From JAVBKP01 sp031553975 (GTDB lineage Bacteria; Bacillota; Clostridia; Peptostreptococcales; Anaerovoracaceae): DNA of 42,937 bases. Location of the stretch: the NCBI GenBank assembly GCA_031553975.1, contig JAVBKP010000114.1, forward strand, positions 1-42,937. Reading direction: 5' to 3'. Positions 9,186 through 16,949 of the stretch are shown here, piece by piece (the first letter of the stretch is position 1; every line of letters starts with the position of its first letter). The notes under the pieces are model-generated. The model worked only from the letters and a program-made list of their open reading frames with translations, did no database searches and was not told the origin of the DNA. The translations under genes and the position numbers were made by a program.

Positions 9186-10256
9186 ATGGCTACACTTGAT
9201 ATTATAAAAACAAAAAATCCAAAAGAAAAACCTGATGAAGGTTCCTTAGGATTTGGCAAAATATTTACTGACCATATGTTTGTAATGGATTACTCACGCG
9301 ATAAGGGTTGGCACGAGGGCAAAGTAGTCCCTTATGGACCCATTGCCTTTGACCCATCTTCCATGGTATTCCATTATGGGCAAGAAATGTATGAAGGCCT
9401 TAAGGCGTATAGAGGCGAAAAGGACGGGATTATTCGTCTTTTCAGACCAGAAAAAAGTGCCCAAAGGATGAACAGCGAAGCCTGTGATAGAGTATGTATT
9501 CCAAGACTGCCTGAAGAAATATTTATGGAAGCTGTGAAGACGCTTGTAGAAGTAGATCGAGACTGGGTGCCATCATACCCAAGAACATCTCTGTACATCA
9601 GGCCTATGATTTTATCTACAGAGGCGGTACTAGGGGTAAGAACATCGGATACATTTAAGTTTGTTATTATCTTAAGTCCAGTAGGACCATATTACAATCA
9701 AGGATTAAGCCCAATTAGAATTAGAGTCGAAGAGAACTATGTTCGTGCCGTACAGGGCGGTATTGGTATTGCCAAGACAGGTGGTAACTATGCTGCTACT
9801 ATGAAGGCCCAGGCGGAAGCAAAAGAAAAAGGCTATGATGATATTCTTTGGCTAGATGCTATTGATCGTAAATATGTGGAAGAAATGGGAACATCTAACG
9901 TATTTTTTAGAATTGACGATGAAGTGATCACACCACCATTGGATGGTTCAGTATTCCCAGGTGTTACAAGGGATTCGGTAATAGAGCTTCTGAAATCATG
10001 GGGTATAAAGATCACGGAAAGAAAACTCTCTATTCAAGAAATTGCGGAAGCCCACACTTCAGGCAGATTCCACGAAATGTTTTCAACGGGAACAGGTTCT
10101 ATCATATCGCCAGTAGGGTATCTGCGCTGGGGTAACCACAAGATGATACTTGATGATGGTGAAGTGGGAGAACTCGCCCGCAGATTATACAAAGAGATTA
10201 CGGGTATCCGAAAAGGTACAATTAAAGACGAATTTGGATGGACGGTTAACCTATAA
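9186..10256 (+). CDS. ilvE: Branched-chain amino acid aminotransferase, copy 2
   Basis: A second full-length BCAT (356 residues) directly behind the first. By eye they match at somewhat over half of the positions, so this is an old tandem duplication. It keeps FHYGQEMYEGLKAYR, SLYIRPMIL, the PLP lysine in AKTGGNY, EMGTSNVFF and GTGSIISPVG. GGAGGGG at 9173-9179 abuts an ATG at 9180 but is properly spaced for the ATG at 9186, which I chose. The stop codon overlaps the uvrC start by one base. Two copies may differ in substrate preference or in direction (biosynthesis versus degradation); nothing here decides this. Confidence 0.93.
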   Translation: MATLDIIKTKNPKEKPDEGSLGFGKIFTDHMFVMDYSRDKGWHEGKVVPYGPIAFDPSSMVFHYGQEMYEGLKAYRGEKDGIIRLFRPEKSAQRMNSEACDRVCIPRLPEEIFMEAVKTLVEVDRDWVPSYPRTSLYIRPMILSTEAVLGVRTSDTFKFVIILSPVGPYYNQGLSPIRIRVEENYVRAVQGGIGIAKTGGNYAATMKAQAEAKEKGYDDILWLDAIDRKYVEEMGTSNVFFRIDDEVITPPLDGSVFPGVTRDSVIELLKSWGIKITERKLSIQEIAEAHTSGRFHEMFSTGTGSIISPVGYLRWGNHKMILDDGEVGELARRLYKEITGIRKGTIKDEFGWTVNL

Positions 10257-12085
10257 TGTTCGATATACAAGAAAATCTAAAAAAACTCCCGGACAAACCG
10301 GGAGTTTATCTCTATAGAGATGAGTTTGGGCAGGTAATCTATGTAGGCAAAGCCATATCATTGAAAAATAGGGTGCGGCAATATTTCCAGTCAGGAGCCA
10401 AAGAGAACGCTAAAACAAAGGCGTTGGTGGAAAACATAGATGAATTTGAATATATAGTTACGGCATCCGAGCTAGAAGCCCTTGTCCTAGAAAACAACCT
10501 AATCAAAAAACACCAGCCCAAATACAACATACTGCTAAGGGATGATAAAACATACCCTTATATTAAAGTTACGCTAAACGAAGAGTACCCTAGAATTATT
10601 AAAACTCGAAGGGTTATCAATGACGGCGCCAAGTATTTTGGTCCGTATACGGACGTAAAGGCAGTCAACGAAACCATAGATTTATTAAACAGGACAACCC
10701 CTGTCAAAAAATGCTCTGCCATAAGATTTCCAAAGAACTACAAGCCGTGCTTGAATTTTCACATGGGTCTTTGCTATGGGATTTGTCAGGGCAATGAAGG
10801 CAATAGAATTAAACACAAATACGATGCCCACATAGACAATATACTAGGATTCCTACAGGGTAAAAACAACAATCTAGTGGATGAATTAAAAGAGAAAATG
10901 GAGCGGGCTGCTGAGAACATGGACTTTGAAAAGGCCGCTGAATATAGGGACAATATTAATGCTTTGACCGCAATGCACGAAACACAAAAAGTAGTTCTAG
11001 CGTCGGGAGGAGATATAGATGTAATCGTATGCAACCATCTGTATGGGATGATTTTCTTTGTTAGGGAAGGCAAACTGCTAGGCAGGGAAACATACGAGCT
11101 TGATGCCTCAGAAGGCGATCATAAAGGAGAACTAGCCACAGCCTTTATAAAACAATACTACGGTGAGAGCCAGTTCATACCAAAAGAAATATTGGTTGAA
11201 AAAGACATAGTCGAGCAGGAGATCATGGAAGAATGGCTATCGGGATTAAGAGGTAGCGGTGTTAAAGTGTATGTGCCGCAAAAGGGCGACAAAAAAGCCC
11301 TAATTGACATGGCTTGGAAAAACATCCAAGAAATGAATAAATACTATGAGGACAGACGTGACAACCAAAACCAAAGATTGACGGTGCTTGAGAACACCCT
11401 CCAAAAGGCAGTAGGCAAACATGTGAGCCGACTAGAATCCTATGACATATCCCACACTGGCGGGGAAGACTCTGTAGGTGCTATGGTAGTATTCCAAGGT
11501 GGCAAGCCAATGCGAAGAGACTATCGAAAGTTTAAAATAAAGACCATAGAAGGCGCCAACGACTATGCCAGCCTCCAAGAGGTCATTTATCGTCGATTTA
11601 AGCGAGGACTTTCCGGAGATGATGGCTTTAGTCAAATGCCAGACCTTTTGCTCATTGACGGGGGGGAGAAGCAGGTAAATGCGGTGAAAGAAATGCTGTC
11701 TGCTATGAAAGTGGATATTCTCACAGCAGGTATGGTAAAAGATGACAAGCATAGAACCAGGGGGTTGGTGGTAGAAGGCAAAGAGATTAACTTGCGAGAG
11801 GAACCAGTACTATTTAAGTACATTGGAACAATCCAAGAGGAAGTCCACAGATTTGCCATTGGATACCATCAAAGCCTACGAAATAAATCTATGAAAAAAT
11901 CACTCTTAGATGAAATATCAGGCATTGGCGAAAAGCGAAAAAGTGCTTTGTTCACTCATTTTGGTTCTATTGATGCCATGAGAAATGCTACTGTAGAAGA
12001 GCTAACCCAAGCAGAGGGTATGACCAAACCCACGGCAGAGAAAGTGAAAAAATTCTTTGAAGATAAGGCAAATACCGAAGAATAA
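10256..12085 (+). CDS. uvrC: UvrABC system protein C (excinuclease nuclease subunit)
   Basis: UvrC makes the 3' and 5' incisions in nucleotide excision repair. Domains in order: GIY-YIG nuclease at about residues 12-90 (PGVYLYRDEFGQVIYVGKA), a cysteine cluster near 158-180 (CSAI, CLNFHMGLCYGIC), the UVR motif near 205-235 (MDFEKAAEYRDNI), the RNase H-like 5'-incision domain (YDISHTGG near 397, LLLIDGG near 463, HRFAIGYHQ near 530) and a C-terminal helix-hairpin-helix pair (ISGIGEKRK, AEGMTKPTAEKV). Length 609 is typical. The start overlaps the ilvE stop (TAATG), so it is translationally coupled. Confidence 0.97.
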   Translation: MFDIQENLKKLPDKPGVYLYRDEFGQVIYVGKAISLKNRVRQYFQSGAKENAKTKALVENIDEFEYIVTASELEALVLENNLIKKHQPKYNILLRDDKTYPYIKVTLNEEYPRIIKTRRVINDGAKYFGPYTDVKAVNETIDLLNRTTPVKKCSAIRFPKNYKPCLNFHMGLCYGICQGNEGNRIKHKYDAHIDNILGFLQGKNNNLVDELKEKMERAAENMDFEKAAEYRDNINALTAMHETQKVVLASGGDIDVIVCNHLYGMIFFVREGKLLGRETYELDASEGDHKGELATAFIKQYYGESQFIPKEILVEKDIVEQEIMEEWLSGLRGSGVKVYVPQKGDKKALIDMAWKNIQEMNKYYEDRRDNQNQRLTVLENTLQKAVGKHVSRLESYDISHTGGEDSVGAMVVFQGGKPMRRDYRKFKIKTIEGANDYASLQEVIYRRFKRGLSGDDGFSQMPDLLLIDGGEKQVNAVKEMLSAMKVDILTAGMVKDDKHRTRGLVVEGKEINLREEPVLFKYIGTIQEEVHRFAIGYHQSLRNKSMKKSLLDEISGIGEKRKSALFTHFGSIDAMRNATVEELTQAEGMTKPTAEKVKKFFEDKANTEE

Positions 12086-12175
12086 AGTCATTGCCATTGT
12101 GGCAAGATGGTGGTATTATGTATTAAAGATTGTGAATATCACAGTTGATGAGTATAAACAAACAGGAGGTATATT

Positions 12176-12499
12176 ATGAGCGAAGAGCACAAACACGGAC
12201 AATGCGGCGAAGACTGCAATTGCGGACATGATCATGATGAGGATTCATTCATCACACTAGAATTTGAAGACGGTGAAGATGTAGAATGCGAAATCATGGG
12301 CGTATTTGAGTTCGAGGGCAAAGAATATATAGCTTTACTTCCAACCGATGGTACAGATGATGTATACATTTATGGATATAAAGAAGCTAGTGAAGAAGAG
12401 TTTGAATTGATTGATATTGAGGATGAAGCTGAATTTGAAAGAGTTGTAGCAGAGTTTGAGAAAATGTCACTAGAAGATGACGAAAGCGACGAAGAGTAG
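12176..12499 (+). CDS. DUF1292 family acidic protein
   Basis: A 107-residue, very acidic protein. The N-terminus is rich in His and Cys (HKHGQCGEDCNCGHDHDED, residues 5-23) and could bind metal. Residues 25-85 match the DUF1292 pattern seen in many Firmicutes (FITLEFEDGEDVECEIMGVF, then EYIALLP and VYIYGYKE). The family has no established biochemical role. AGGAGG precedes the start. The gene lies 90 bases after uvrC and is closed by a strong terminator. Confidence 0.8.
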   Translation: MSEEHKHGQCGEDCNCGHDHDEDSFITLEFEDGEDVECEIMGVFEFEGKEYIALLPTDGTDDVYIYGYKEASEEEFELIDIEDEAEFERVVAEFEKMSLEDDESDEE

Positions 12500-12508
12500 A
12501 CCAAACAT

Positions 12509-12540
12509 AAAAAACTCGCTCAGTGATGGGCGAGTTTTTT
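12509..12540. terminator. Bidirectional intrinsic terminator
   Basis: Inverted repeat AAAAAACTCGC ... GCGAGTTTTTT with the stem extendable to about 14 pairs around a GTGA loop. There are A/T runs on both sides, so it can stop transcription from both strands. It separates the + strand DUF1292 gene from the converging minus-strand lipoprotein gene. Confidence 0.9.
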
Positions 12541-12556
12541 GATATTAAGAATAAAA

Positions 12557-13606
12557 TTATTGAGGGCGTACTGCCTCATGAACCATTTGACCATTTCTAT
12601 ACACTATCTTGCCGTTATAAATAACAGAAGCTTCTTTTTTGCGAATGGTAGCGGGGGTGGTAGTATCTTCAATAGACAGTGAGTAAAACGCCAAATCAGC
12701 GAGCTTACCTACTTGGATAGTACCAACTTTGTCCAAATCTCCCATTGCCTGATGAAACTTATATACACTCATGGTAGGATCAAAAGCTGTAATAGCAGGC
12801 TGACTCACCATGCTGATCGTCTGATCACTTAGACTAGCGAACACTTTCTGATGAGCAGCTGAAATCTTTTGGAGCGTGGTAGTCAGTACAGACGTATTCC
12901 AAATGACAGCAGGGGAGGTGGTAAAGTCATAAGGGTCTTTTTCCTCAATGAAGTTAAACCCATTGATGTTGATATTAGAAGTTTTGCCGGATATTGCCAA
13001 CGCCATACAGTCATCCACTAGGATATTGGTTCTATCCCCCATGGAGGGATAGAGGGCAAAGGCACCATAGACATGAGATGTCAAATCTGCCCCATAGGCT
13101 GTAAAGGTATTTAGTATAATCTGTGCATTGCTAACAGGCAGTTTATCTATGAATATAGAGGTATTGCCATGGGAAAGGGCAGAAGGGAGGAGCTGGTCGA
13201 TATACTGCTCATAATTGACTTGTATTACATCTTTAGTAGGCTCAATGGCGCCATCTGTTGTATTCTTTATAGTATCAAATATAACAGGCACGACGTCAGT
13301 GAACATCTCAAATCCACCTGGCAAAACAGCGCCCCGTGATTCGGCATCAAATTTCTCTGTACTTTCGCCGACGTAGCGCTCTGCACCCTTGTCGTCGCCT
13401 ACATAGACGATTTTGTCGCCAGCAATGGCTACGGCAGAGGCAGTGGTGTAAGAACCATCAGCATTGGGCTCATCTGATACAAAGACAACAGTATTCAGTA
13501 TGACAATATCTGCAACTTGTGTGTTGTCGTTTGGCTTAACACAAGCAGAAAGTCCGAAAACCGCTAAAATACAAAGAAAAACTATATAAAATTTATTTCG
13601 TTTCAA
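12557..13606 (-). CDS. Lipoprotein resembling a degenerate YtcJ-type amidohydrolase
   Basis: The protein starts at a TTG codon (13606-13604) preceded by GGAGG at 13614-13618, giving 349 residues; an upstream in-frame ATG at 13714 has no comparable site. Residues 1-20 form a lipoprotein signal (MKRNKFYIVFLCILAV, lipobox LSAC). ADIVILNTVVFVSDE, AVAIAGDKIVYVGDD and the C-terminal VGTIQVGKLADLAFY match the composite beta-sandwich ends of YtcJ-like amidohydrolases. The metal-binding HxH after VLPGF is absent (here VLPGGFEMFTD), and the later HAIGD-type histidine seems replaced (SLSDQT). It is also much shorter than the usual ~550 residues. I read it as a surface-anchored pseudoenzyme; its role is unknown. 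Confidence 0.7.
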   Translation of the reverse strand: MKRNKFYIVFLCILAVFGLSACVKPNDNTQVADIVILNTVVFVSDEPNADGSYTTASAVAIAGDKIVYVGDDKGAERYVGESTEKFDAESRGAVLPGGFEMFTDVVPVIFDTIKNTTDGAIEPTKDVIQVNYEQYIDQLLPSALSHGNTSIFIDKLPVSNAQIILNTFTAYGADLTSHVYGAFALYPSMGDRTNILVDDCMALAISGKTSNININGFNFIEEKDPYDFTTSPAVIWNTSVLTTTLQKISAAHQKVFASLSDQTISMVSQPAITAFDPTMSVYKFHQAMGDLDKVGTIQVGKLADLAFYSLSIEDTTTPATIRKKEASVIYNGKIVYRNGQMVHEAVRPQ

Positions 13607-13618
13607 AATATAACCTCC

Positions 13619-13648
13619 GCAAATTTTTATTGAATGACAAAAATTTGC
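13619..13648. repeat. Inverted repeat 1 of the divergent intergenic region
   Basis: Perfect 10-bp arms GCAAATTTTT (13619-13628) and AAAAATTTGC (13639-13648) with a 10-base spacer. On the minus strand the hairpin ends immediately before the GGAGG of the lipoprotein gene, so it could act in the leader RNA as well as at DNA level. Confidence 0.6.
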
Positions 13649-13668
13649 TTTAAATATTAAAAAAATAC

Positions 13669-13697
13669 TGTACAAATCATATATAATTGTATATGAT
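13669..13697 (+). promoter_or_regulatory. Candidate promoter of the DUF1461 gene
   Basis: TGTACA (13669-13674), a 17-base spacer and TATGAT (13692-13697) resemble a housekeeping sigma promoter. The -10 box overlaps inverted repeat 2 and ends where inverted repeat 3 begins, so a protein bound to either dyad would block it. Assigned by eye. Confidence 0.4.
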
Positions 13698-13699
13698 TT
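13674..13699. repeat. Inverted repeat 2 of the divergent intergenic region
   Basis: Perfect 10-bp arms AAATCATATA and TATATGATTT around TAATTG. It overlaps the spacer and -10 box of the candidate promoter for the DUF1461 gene, as an operator would. Confidence 0.55.
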
Positions 13700-13739
13700 A
13701 AGTGTATAATTCAAGGAGAATGTGAATTATACACTTAAA
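13697..13739. repeat. Inverted repeat 3: 17-bp perfect arms upstream of the DUF1461 gene
   Basis: Arms TTTAAGTGTATAATTCA (13697-13713) and its exact complement (13723-13739) flank a 9-base loop AGGAGAATG. A 17-bp perfect match is far beyond chance for one position. There is no T run behind it, so it is not a standard terminator. It lies between the candidate -10 box and the ATG at 13763, in the position of an operator or 5' leader hairpin. Confidence 0.75.
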
Positions 13740-13762
13740 AGAAGGAAAAGGAACAATATAGA

Positions 13763-14452
13763 ATGAAAGCATTGACACGTGCATGTATTATAACAATAGC
13801 TGTAACATTACCATTGATTTGTATCTTAGGTGCTGGTGTAGCTATGAGTAGACTACCAGATTTTTACAGCCATGAGTTCAGTACACTAGATAGTATCGAA
13901 GCAATTGATGTAGACGTGACACCCCGTGATATGGCAGACTTGTTTGCAGGCTTTATCAATGGAAAGTTTGACCAGTTTCAAATAATAGCAGAAGTAAATG
14001 GTATTGAGAAAGAGGTGTTTAAGCCCCACGAGCACGACCATATGGTAGAAGTTAAAGCTGTGGTTGATATGCTCACAGTGGTTCTGGTGGTTTGTTTATT
14101 AGGCTTTATTGCGGCCACAATTACCATTGGTGTTCGTGTAAAGGCAAAGGCATTGCTCAGAACAGCATATAAATACGCTATTGGCGTATATGCAGGAATA
14201 TTAGGATTATTAGGATTATCGTTCTTGATAGATTTTACGGTTCCATTTACAATTTTCCACAAGATATTTTTTAAAGGTGATGGCTGGCTATTAGATCCTA
14301 ACAACGACATAATGTTGATGATTATGCCAGAAAAATTTTTCTTAGATGGAGCAATAATGGCATTGACCATAGCAACTATCGTCTTTGTTGCCTTTAGAAT
14401 TGTAATCTGGAATTTAACACAGGAAAGAAAAATGTTCCATATAGATGAATAA
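13763..14452 (+). CDS. DUF1461 / TIGR01906-type integral membrane protein
   Basis: A 229-residue membrane protein with about four transmembrane helices: near 7-28, 103-126 (LTVVLVVCLLGFIAA), 137-160 and 195-217. The extracytoplasmic loop between helices 1 and 2 and the C-terminal part carry the TIGR01906/DUF1461 pattern (LPDFYSHEFSTL, DGWLLDPNNDIMLMIMPEKFF). This family is common in Firmicutes and has no assigned function. The ATG follows AAGGAAAAGGAAC. The next gene starts 34 bases downstream and is probably cotranscribed. Confidence 0.75.
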   Translation: MKALTRACIITIAVTLPLICILGAGVAMSRLPDFYSHEFSTLDSIEAIDVDVTPRDMADLFAGFINGKFDQFQIIAEVNGIEKEVFKPHEHDHMVEVKAVVDMLTVVLVVCLLGFIAATITIGVRVKAKALLRTAYKYAIGVYAGILGLLGLSFLIDFTVPFTIFHKIFFKGDGWLLDPNNDIMLMIMPEKFFLDGAIMALTIATIVFVAFRIVIWNLTQERKMFHIDE

Positions 14453-14486
14453 GGTCAAATCTCAAGGATGAGAAAGGTGTGATTTT

Positions 14487-14930
14487 ATGGTAGGGCCTAT
14501 TGGTGGAATGGGTGGTGCAAATGGATATTACAACAACTACTCATTGCAAAATGCAGGTGAAAAATCAGTAAATGGTGCATCAAGTAGTGCTAAGACCTCA
14601 GCAGAAGGCTGTCAGACATGCGCCGAACGTGAGTATGTGGATGGCTCCAATGACCCTGGTGTGTCTTTTAAAACCCCTGCTGCAATGACACCACAGCAGG
14701 CAGCATCAGGAGTAATGGCTCATGAACAAGAGCATGTTACTAGAAATAGAGCAGAGGCAGAGGCAGAAGGACGAGAGGTTATACGCTCTAACGTGCAGAT
14801 ACATAATTCTGTGTGTCCTGAGTGTGGCAAGAGCTACGTATCAGGGGGAACCACAACTACGACTACGGCAGCAAAGCCGCAAAAGGTGACAGAACCAGGG
14901 AAAGGCCAAAATATTGATGCCATCGCATAA
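14487..14930 (+). CDS. Putative SprA-related zinc metallopeptidase-like protein
   Basis: A 147-residue soluble protein with no signal peptide. It contains VMAHEQEHVTRNRAEAEAEG, in which H79-E80-x-x-H83 forms an HExxH zinc-protease motif, followed by an Ala/Glu-rich helix. This matches the core of the SprA-related putative metalloprotease family. Two cysteine pairs (CQTC at 42-45, CPEC at 110-113) could form a structural zinc site. The N-terminus is Gly/Asn-rich and the C-terminus has a run of Thr, so both ends look disordered. Activity is inferred from the motif only. Confidence 0.65.
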   Translation: MVGPIGGMGGANGYYNNYSLQNAGEKSVNGASSSAKTSAEGCQTCAEREYVDGSNDPGVSFKTPAAMTPQQAASGVMAHEQEHVTRNRAEAEAEGREVIRSNVQIHNSVCPECGKSYVSGGTTTTTTAAKPQKVTEPGKGQNIDAIA

Positions 14931-15034
14931 GTTTTGGTAACAAAATACAGAAAGCTTCATATCCTATACTATGCCTGCTCCTAATGAGGGGGTAAGGTAT
15001 ACATTTTATGTATTACTTAAATGGAGGGTATACT

Positions 15035-15154
15035 ATGTCACGTGAAAGTGGAATAGACAGCAGCTTACTATTTTTTTTCTTAATCCTTGTATTGATTTTC
15101 TGCCAACCAGCAATATTTGGTTCGAATGAAGATCGTATGGGCTGTGGTTGCTAA
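15035..15154 (+). CDS. Small 39-residue membrane peptide with Cys-rich tail
   Basis: A short gene with a good ribosome binding site (GGAGGG at 15023-15028) and an ATG at 15035. The product MSRESGIDSSLLFFFL... has one hydrophobic helix (about residues 11-23), then a polar tail ending in GCGC. A strong terminator starts 10 bases after the stop. The strong RBS and own terminator argue for a real gene. Short one-helix peptides of this kind are common in spore formers, but I do not recognise a named family. Confidence 0.65.
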   Translation: MSRESGIDSSLLFFFLILVLIFCQPAIFGSNEDRMGCGC

Positions 15155-15164
15155 TTGACAAAGT

Positions 15165-15194
15165 GGACCGAAACCTTACGGTTTCGGTCCTTTT
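15165..15194 (+). terminator. Strong intrinsic terminator after the small peptide gene
   Basis: GGACCGAAACC (15165-15175), loop TTAC, GGTTTCGGTCC (15180-15190), then TTTT. It has an 11-bp perfect stem with G+C-rich ends. The nucleoside kinase gene starts 17 bases further on, so that gene must use a promoter near or before this hairpin, or depend on readthrough. Confidence 0.85.
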
Positions 15195-15211
15195 AGAAAG
15201 GTAAAATACAA

Positions 15212-16891
15212 ATGAAATCCATCAAAGTAAACATCAATTTGAACGGAATAATGATTCAAAGACGCGTGTTAGAAGGGACAACCCTTGAAGACATATTAAA
15301 GGATTGTCAAAATCAGCTACCATATAAAGTAATGACTGCTAAAGTTGGGAATAAAATGAAGGAACTCACATGGCAGATACTAGAGCCATGTAAGGAGATT
15401 CAGTTCCTAGACCAAAGACATAGAGCAGCTACTAGGGTGTACCAAAGAAGCCTTACACTTTTGTACATCAAGTCTATTAAAGATGTTTTAGGGGCTAGCA
15501 CGAGAGTGGTTATACAAAACCCATTGAACAAAGGCTTATACTCCGAGGTCCATGCAGACAGGGACATAACGGATCAAGATGTTCAAAATGTGGACAAACG
15601 TATGCGCGAGCTTGTGGCGGCAGATGTCCCGTTCATAAAAAGAAAATTTGACATGAAAGAGGCATTAGAGATATTTGAAAGTCAAAAAATGTCTTCTACC
15701 AAGAGTCTTCTAGAGGCGGCTACACACATGGATAAAATTACATTCTATGAGTGTGACGGATATAAAGACTATTTTTATGGGCATATGGTACCCTCTACAA
15801 GGTATTTGGACATTTTTGATTTGAGAAAGTATGGGCAAGGCATTCTTTTAAGGTACCCACATGTAAAGGATCCAGCAGGGCTACCGGCGTACTTTGATGA
15901 CAAAGAATTATTCAAAATGTTTGAAGAGGCGGCGGAATGGGGCAAAATTCTAGGCATATCCTTTGCAGGGGATTTAAATGAAAAGATTATAAATGGCGAG
16001 TTGGAAGAGGTAATAAAAATTTCCGAGGCACTTCATGAAAAGAAAGTGGCTGCCATTGCAGATATGATTCAAAAATCTGGCAAGCGCGTAGTTCTCATAT
16101 GTGGACCATCCTCATCAGGTAAGACCACATTTGCCAATCGCTTGATGATACAGCTAAAGGTCAATGGCAAGCATCCAATGTACATTGGGACAGATGATTA
16201 TTTTGTAGAACGAGTGGATACACCAAAAGACGAGTTTGGCAAATACAACTTCGAAGACATTGAAGCTATAGATTTGAAGCTATTCAATGAGAACATGAAT
16301 GATCTGCTGGCAGGAAAAGAAGTGGACTTGCCTACATTTAATTTCTTTGAAGGCAGGAAAGAATTTGGCAAGCGAATGACAACAATGGGCGCTGATCAGA
16401 CCATTGTCATAGAAGGCATTCATGGGTTAAATCGCAAACTGACGGCTAATATTCCGGATGAAGAGAAATTTAAAATTTATATCAGTCCGTTGACACAGCT
16501 TGGAATTGACGACCACAATAGAATCTCTACCACAGATGGAAGATTGATTCGAAGAATGGTAAGAGACAATCAGTTCAGAGGATATGATGCGAGAAAAACA
16601 TTGAACACTTGGGCAGACGTTCGAAGAGGGGAAGAGAAAAATATATTCCCATTTAACGGAGAGGCCGATGTCATGTTTAACTCAGCCCTCATATACGAAT
16701 GCGCAGTACTTAGAAAATATGCAGAGCCGTTGCTACAGGAAATCACACCAGCAGAGGAAATCTATCCAGATGCGGTACGCATCCTAAAGCTGTTAGAGCA
16801 TTTTAGGGTGGTGCCGGACGATGTGGGCATAGTGAACAACTCCATCATAAGAGAATTCATAGGTGGAAGCACATTCTTCAAAAATCATTAA
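15212..16891 (+). CDS. Nucleoside (uridine-type) kinase with N-terminal TGS/ThrRS-like region
   Basis: A 559-residue cytosolic protein. Residues 1-60 resemble a TGS domain (MKSIKVNINLNGIMIQRRVLEGTTLEDI). Residues ~60-270 resemble the editing-associated region of threonyl-tRNA synthetase. The C-terminal half is a uridine-kinase/PRK-like P-loop kinase: GPSSSGKTTFANRL near 298, then DDYFVERVDTPKDEFGKYNFEDIEAID and the VIEGIHGLN block. This fused architecture is frequent in Clostridia and its physiological substrate is not settled. AGAAAGG precedes the ATG. A hairpin follows the stop. Confidence 0.88.
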   Translation: MKSIKVNINLNGIMIQRRVLEGTTLEDILKDCQNQLPYKVMTAKVGNKMKELTWQILEPCKEIQFLDQRHRAATRVYQRSLTLLYIKSIKDVLGASTRVVIQNPLNKGLYSEVHADRDITDQDVQNVDKRMRELVAADVPFIKRKFDMKEALEIFESQKMSSTKSLLEAATHMDKITFYECDGYKDYFYGHMVPSTRYLDIFDLRKYGQGILLRYPHVKDPAGLPAYFDDKELFKMFEEAAEWGKILGISFAGDLNEKIINGELEEVIKISEALHEKKVAAIADMIQKSGKRVVLICGPSSSGKTTFANRLMIQLKVNGKHPMYIGTDDYFVERVDTPKDEFGKYNFEDIEAIDLKLFNENMNDLLAGKEVDLPTFNFFEGRKEFGKRMTTMGADQTIVIEGIHGLNRKLTANIPDEEKFKIYISPLTQLGIDDHNRISTTDGRLIRRMVRDNQFRGYDARKTLNTWADVRRGEEKNIFPFNGEADVMFNSALIYECAVLRKYAEPLLQEITPAEEIYPDAVRILKLLEHFRVVPDDVGIVNNSIIREFIGGSTFFKNH

Positions 16892-16907
16892 TTATAAGCA
16901 CAAAGAA

Positions 16908-16937
16908 ATCCCCATGCATTTCACAATGCATGGGGAT
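16908..16937. terminator. Hairpin between convergent genes
   Basis: ATCCCCATGCATT (16908-16920), loop TCAC, and its exact complement (16925-16937). The 13-bp perfect stem separates the nucleoside kinase from the converging OmpA-like gene. The T run is poor on the + side. On the minus strand TTTCTTTG follows the stem, so it works best as terminator for the minus-strand operon. Confidence 0.7.
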
Positions 16938-16949
16938 CGCCATTTCATT

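Noticed and set aside
10239..10249. GGACGGTTAAC near the end of the second ilvE, similar to the repeat core
   Set aside because: Only the first eight bases match, there is no second copy or hairpin, and it codes the normal BCAT ending (FGWTVNL). It is coincidence within a conserved protein motif.
12131..12143. TGTGAATATCACA palindrome upstream of the DUF1292 gene, like a CRP/FNR half-site pair
   Set aside because: The spacer is 3 bases instead of the 6 (or 4) needed for CRP, FNR or Rex sites, and no promoter is positioned around it.
14931..15022. Gap between the HExxH protein gene and the small peptide gene
   Set aside because: I looked for hairpins and promoter boxes and found only short imperfect pairings, nothing worth calling.
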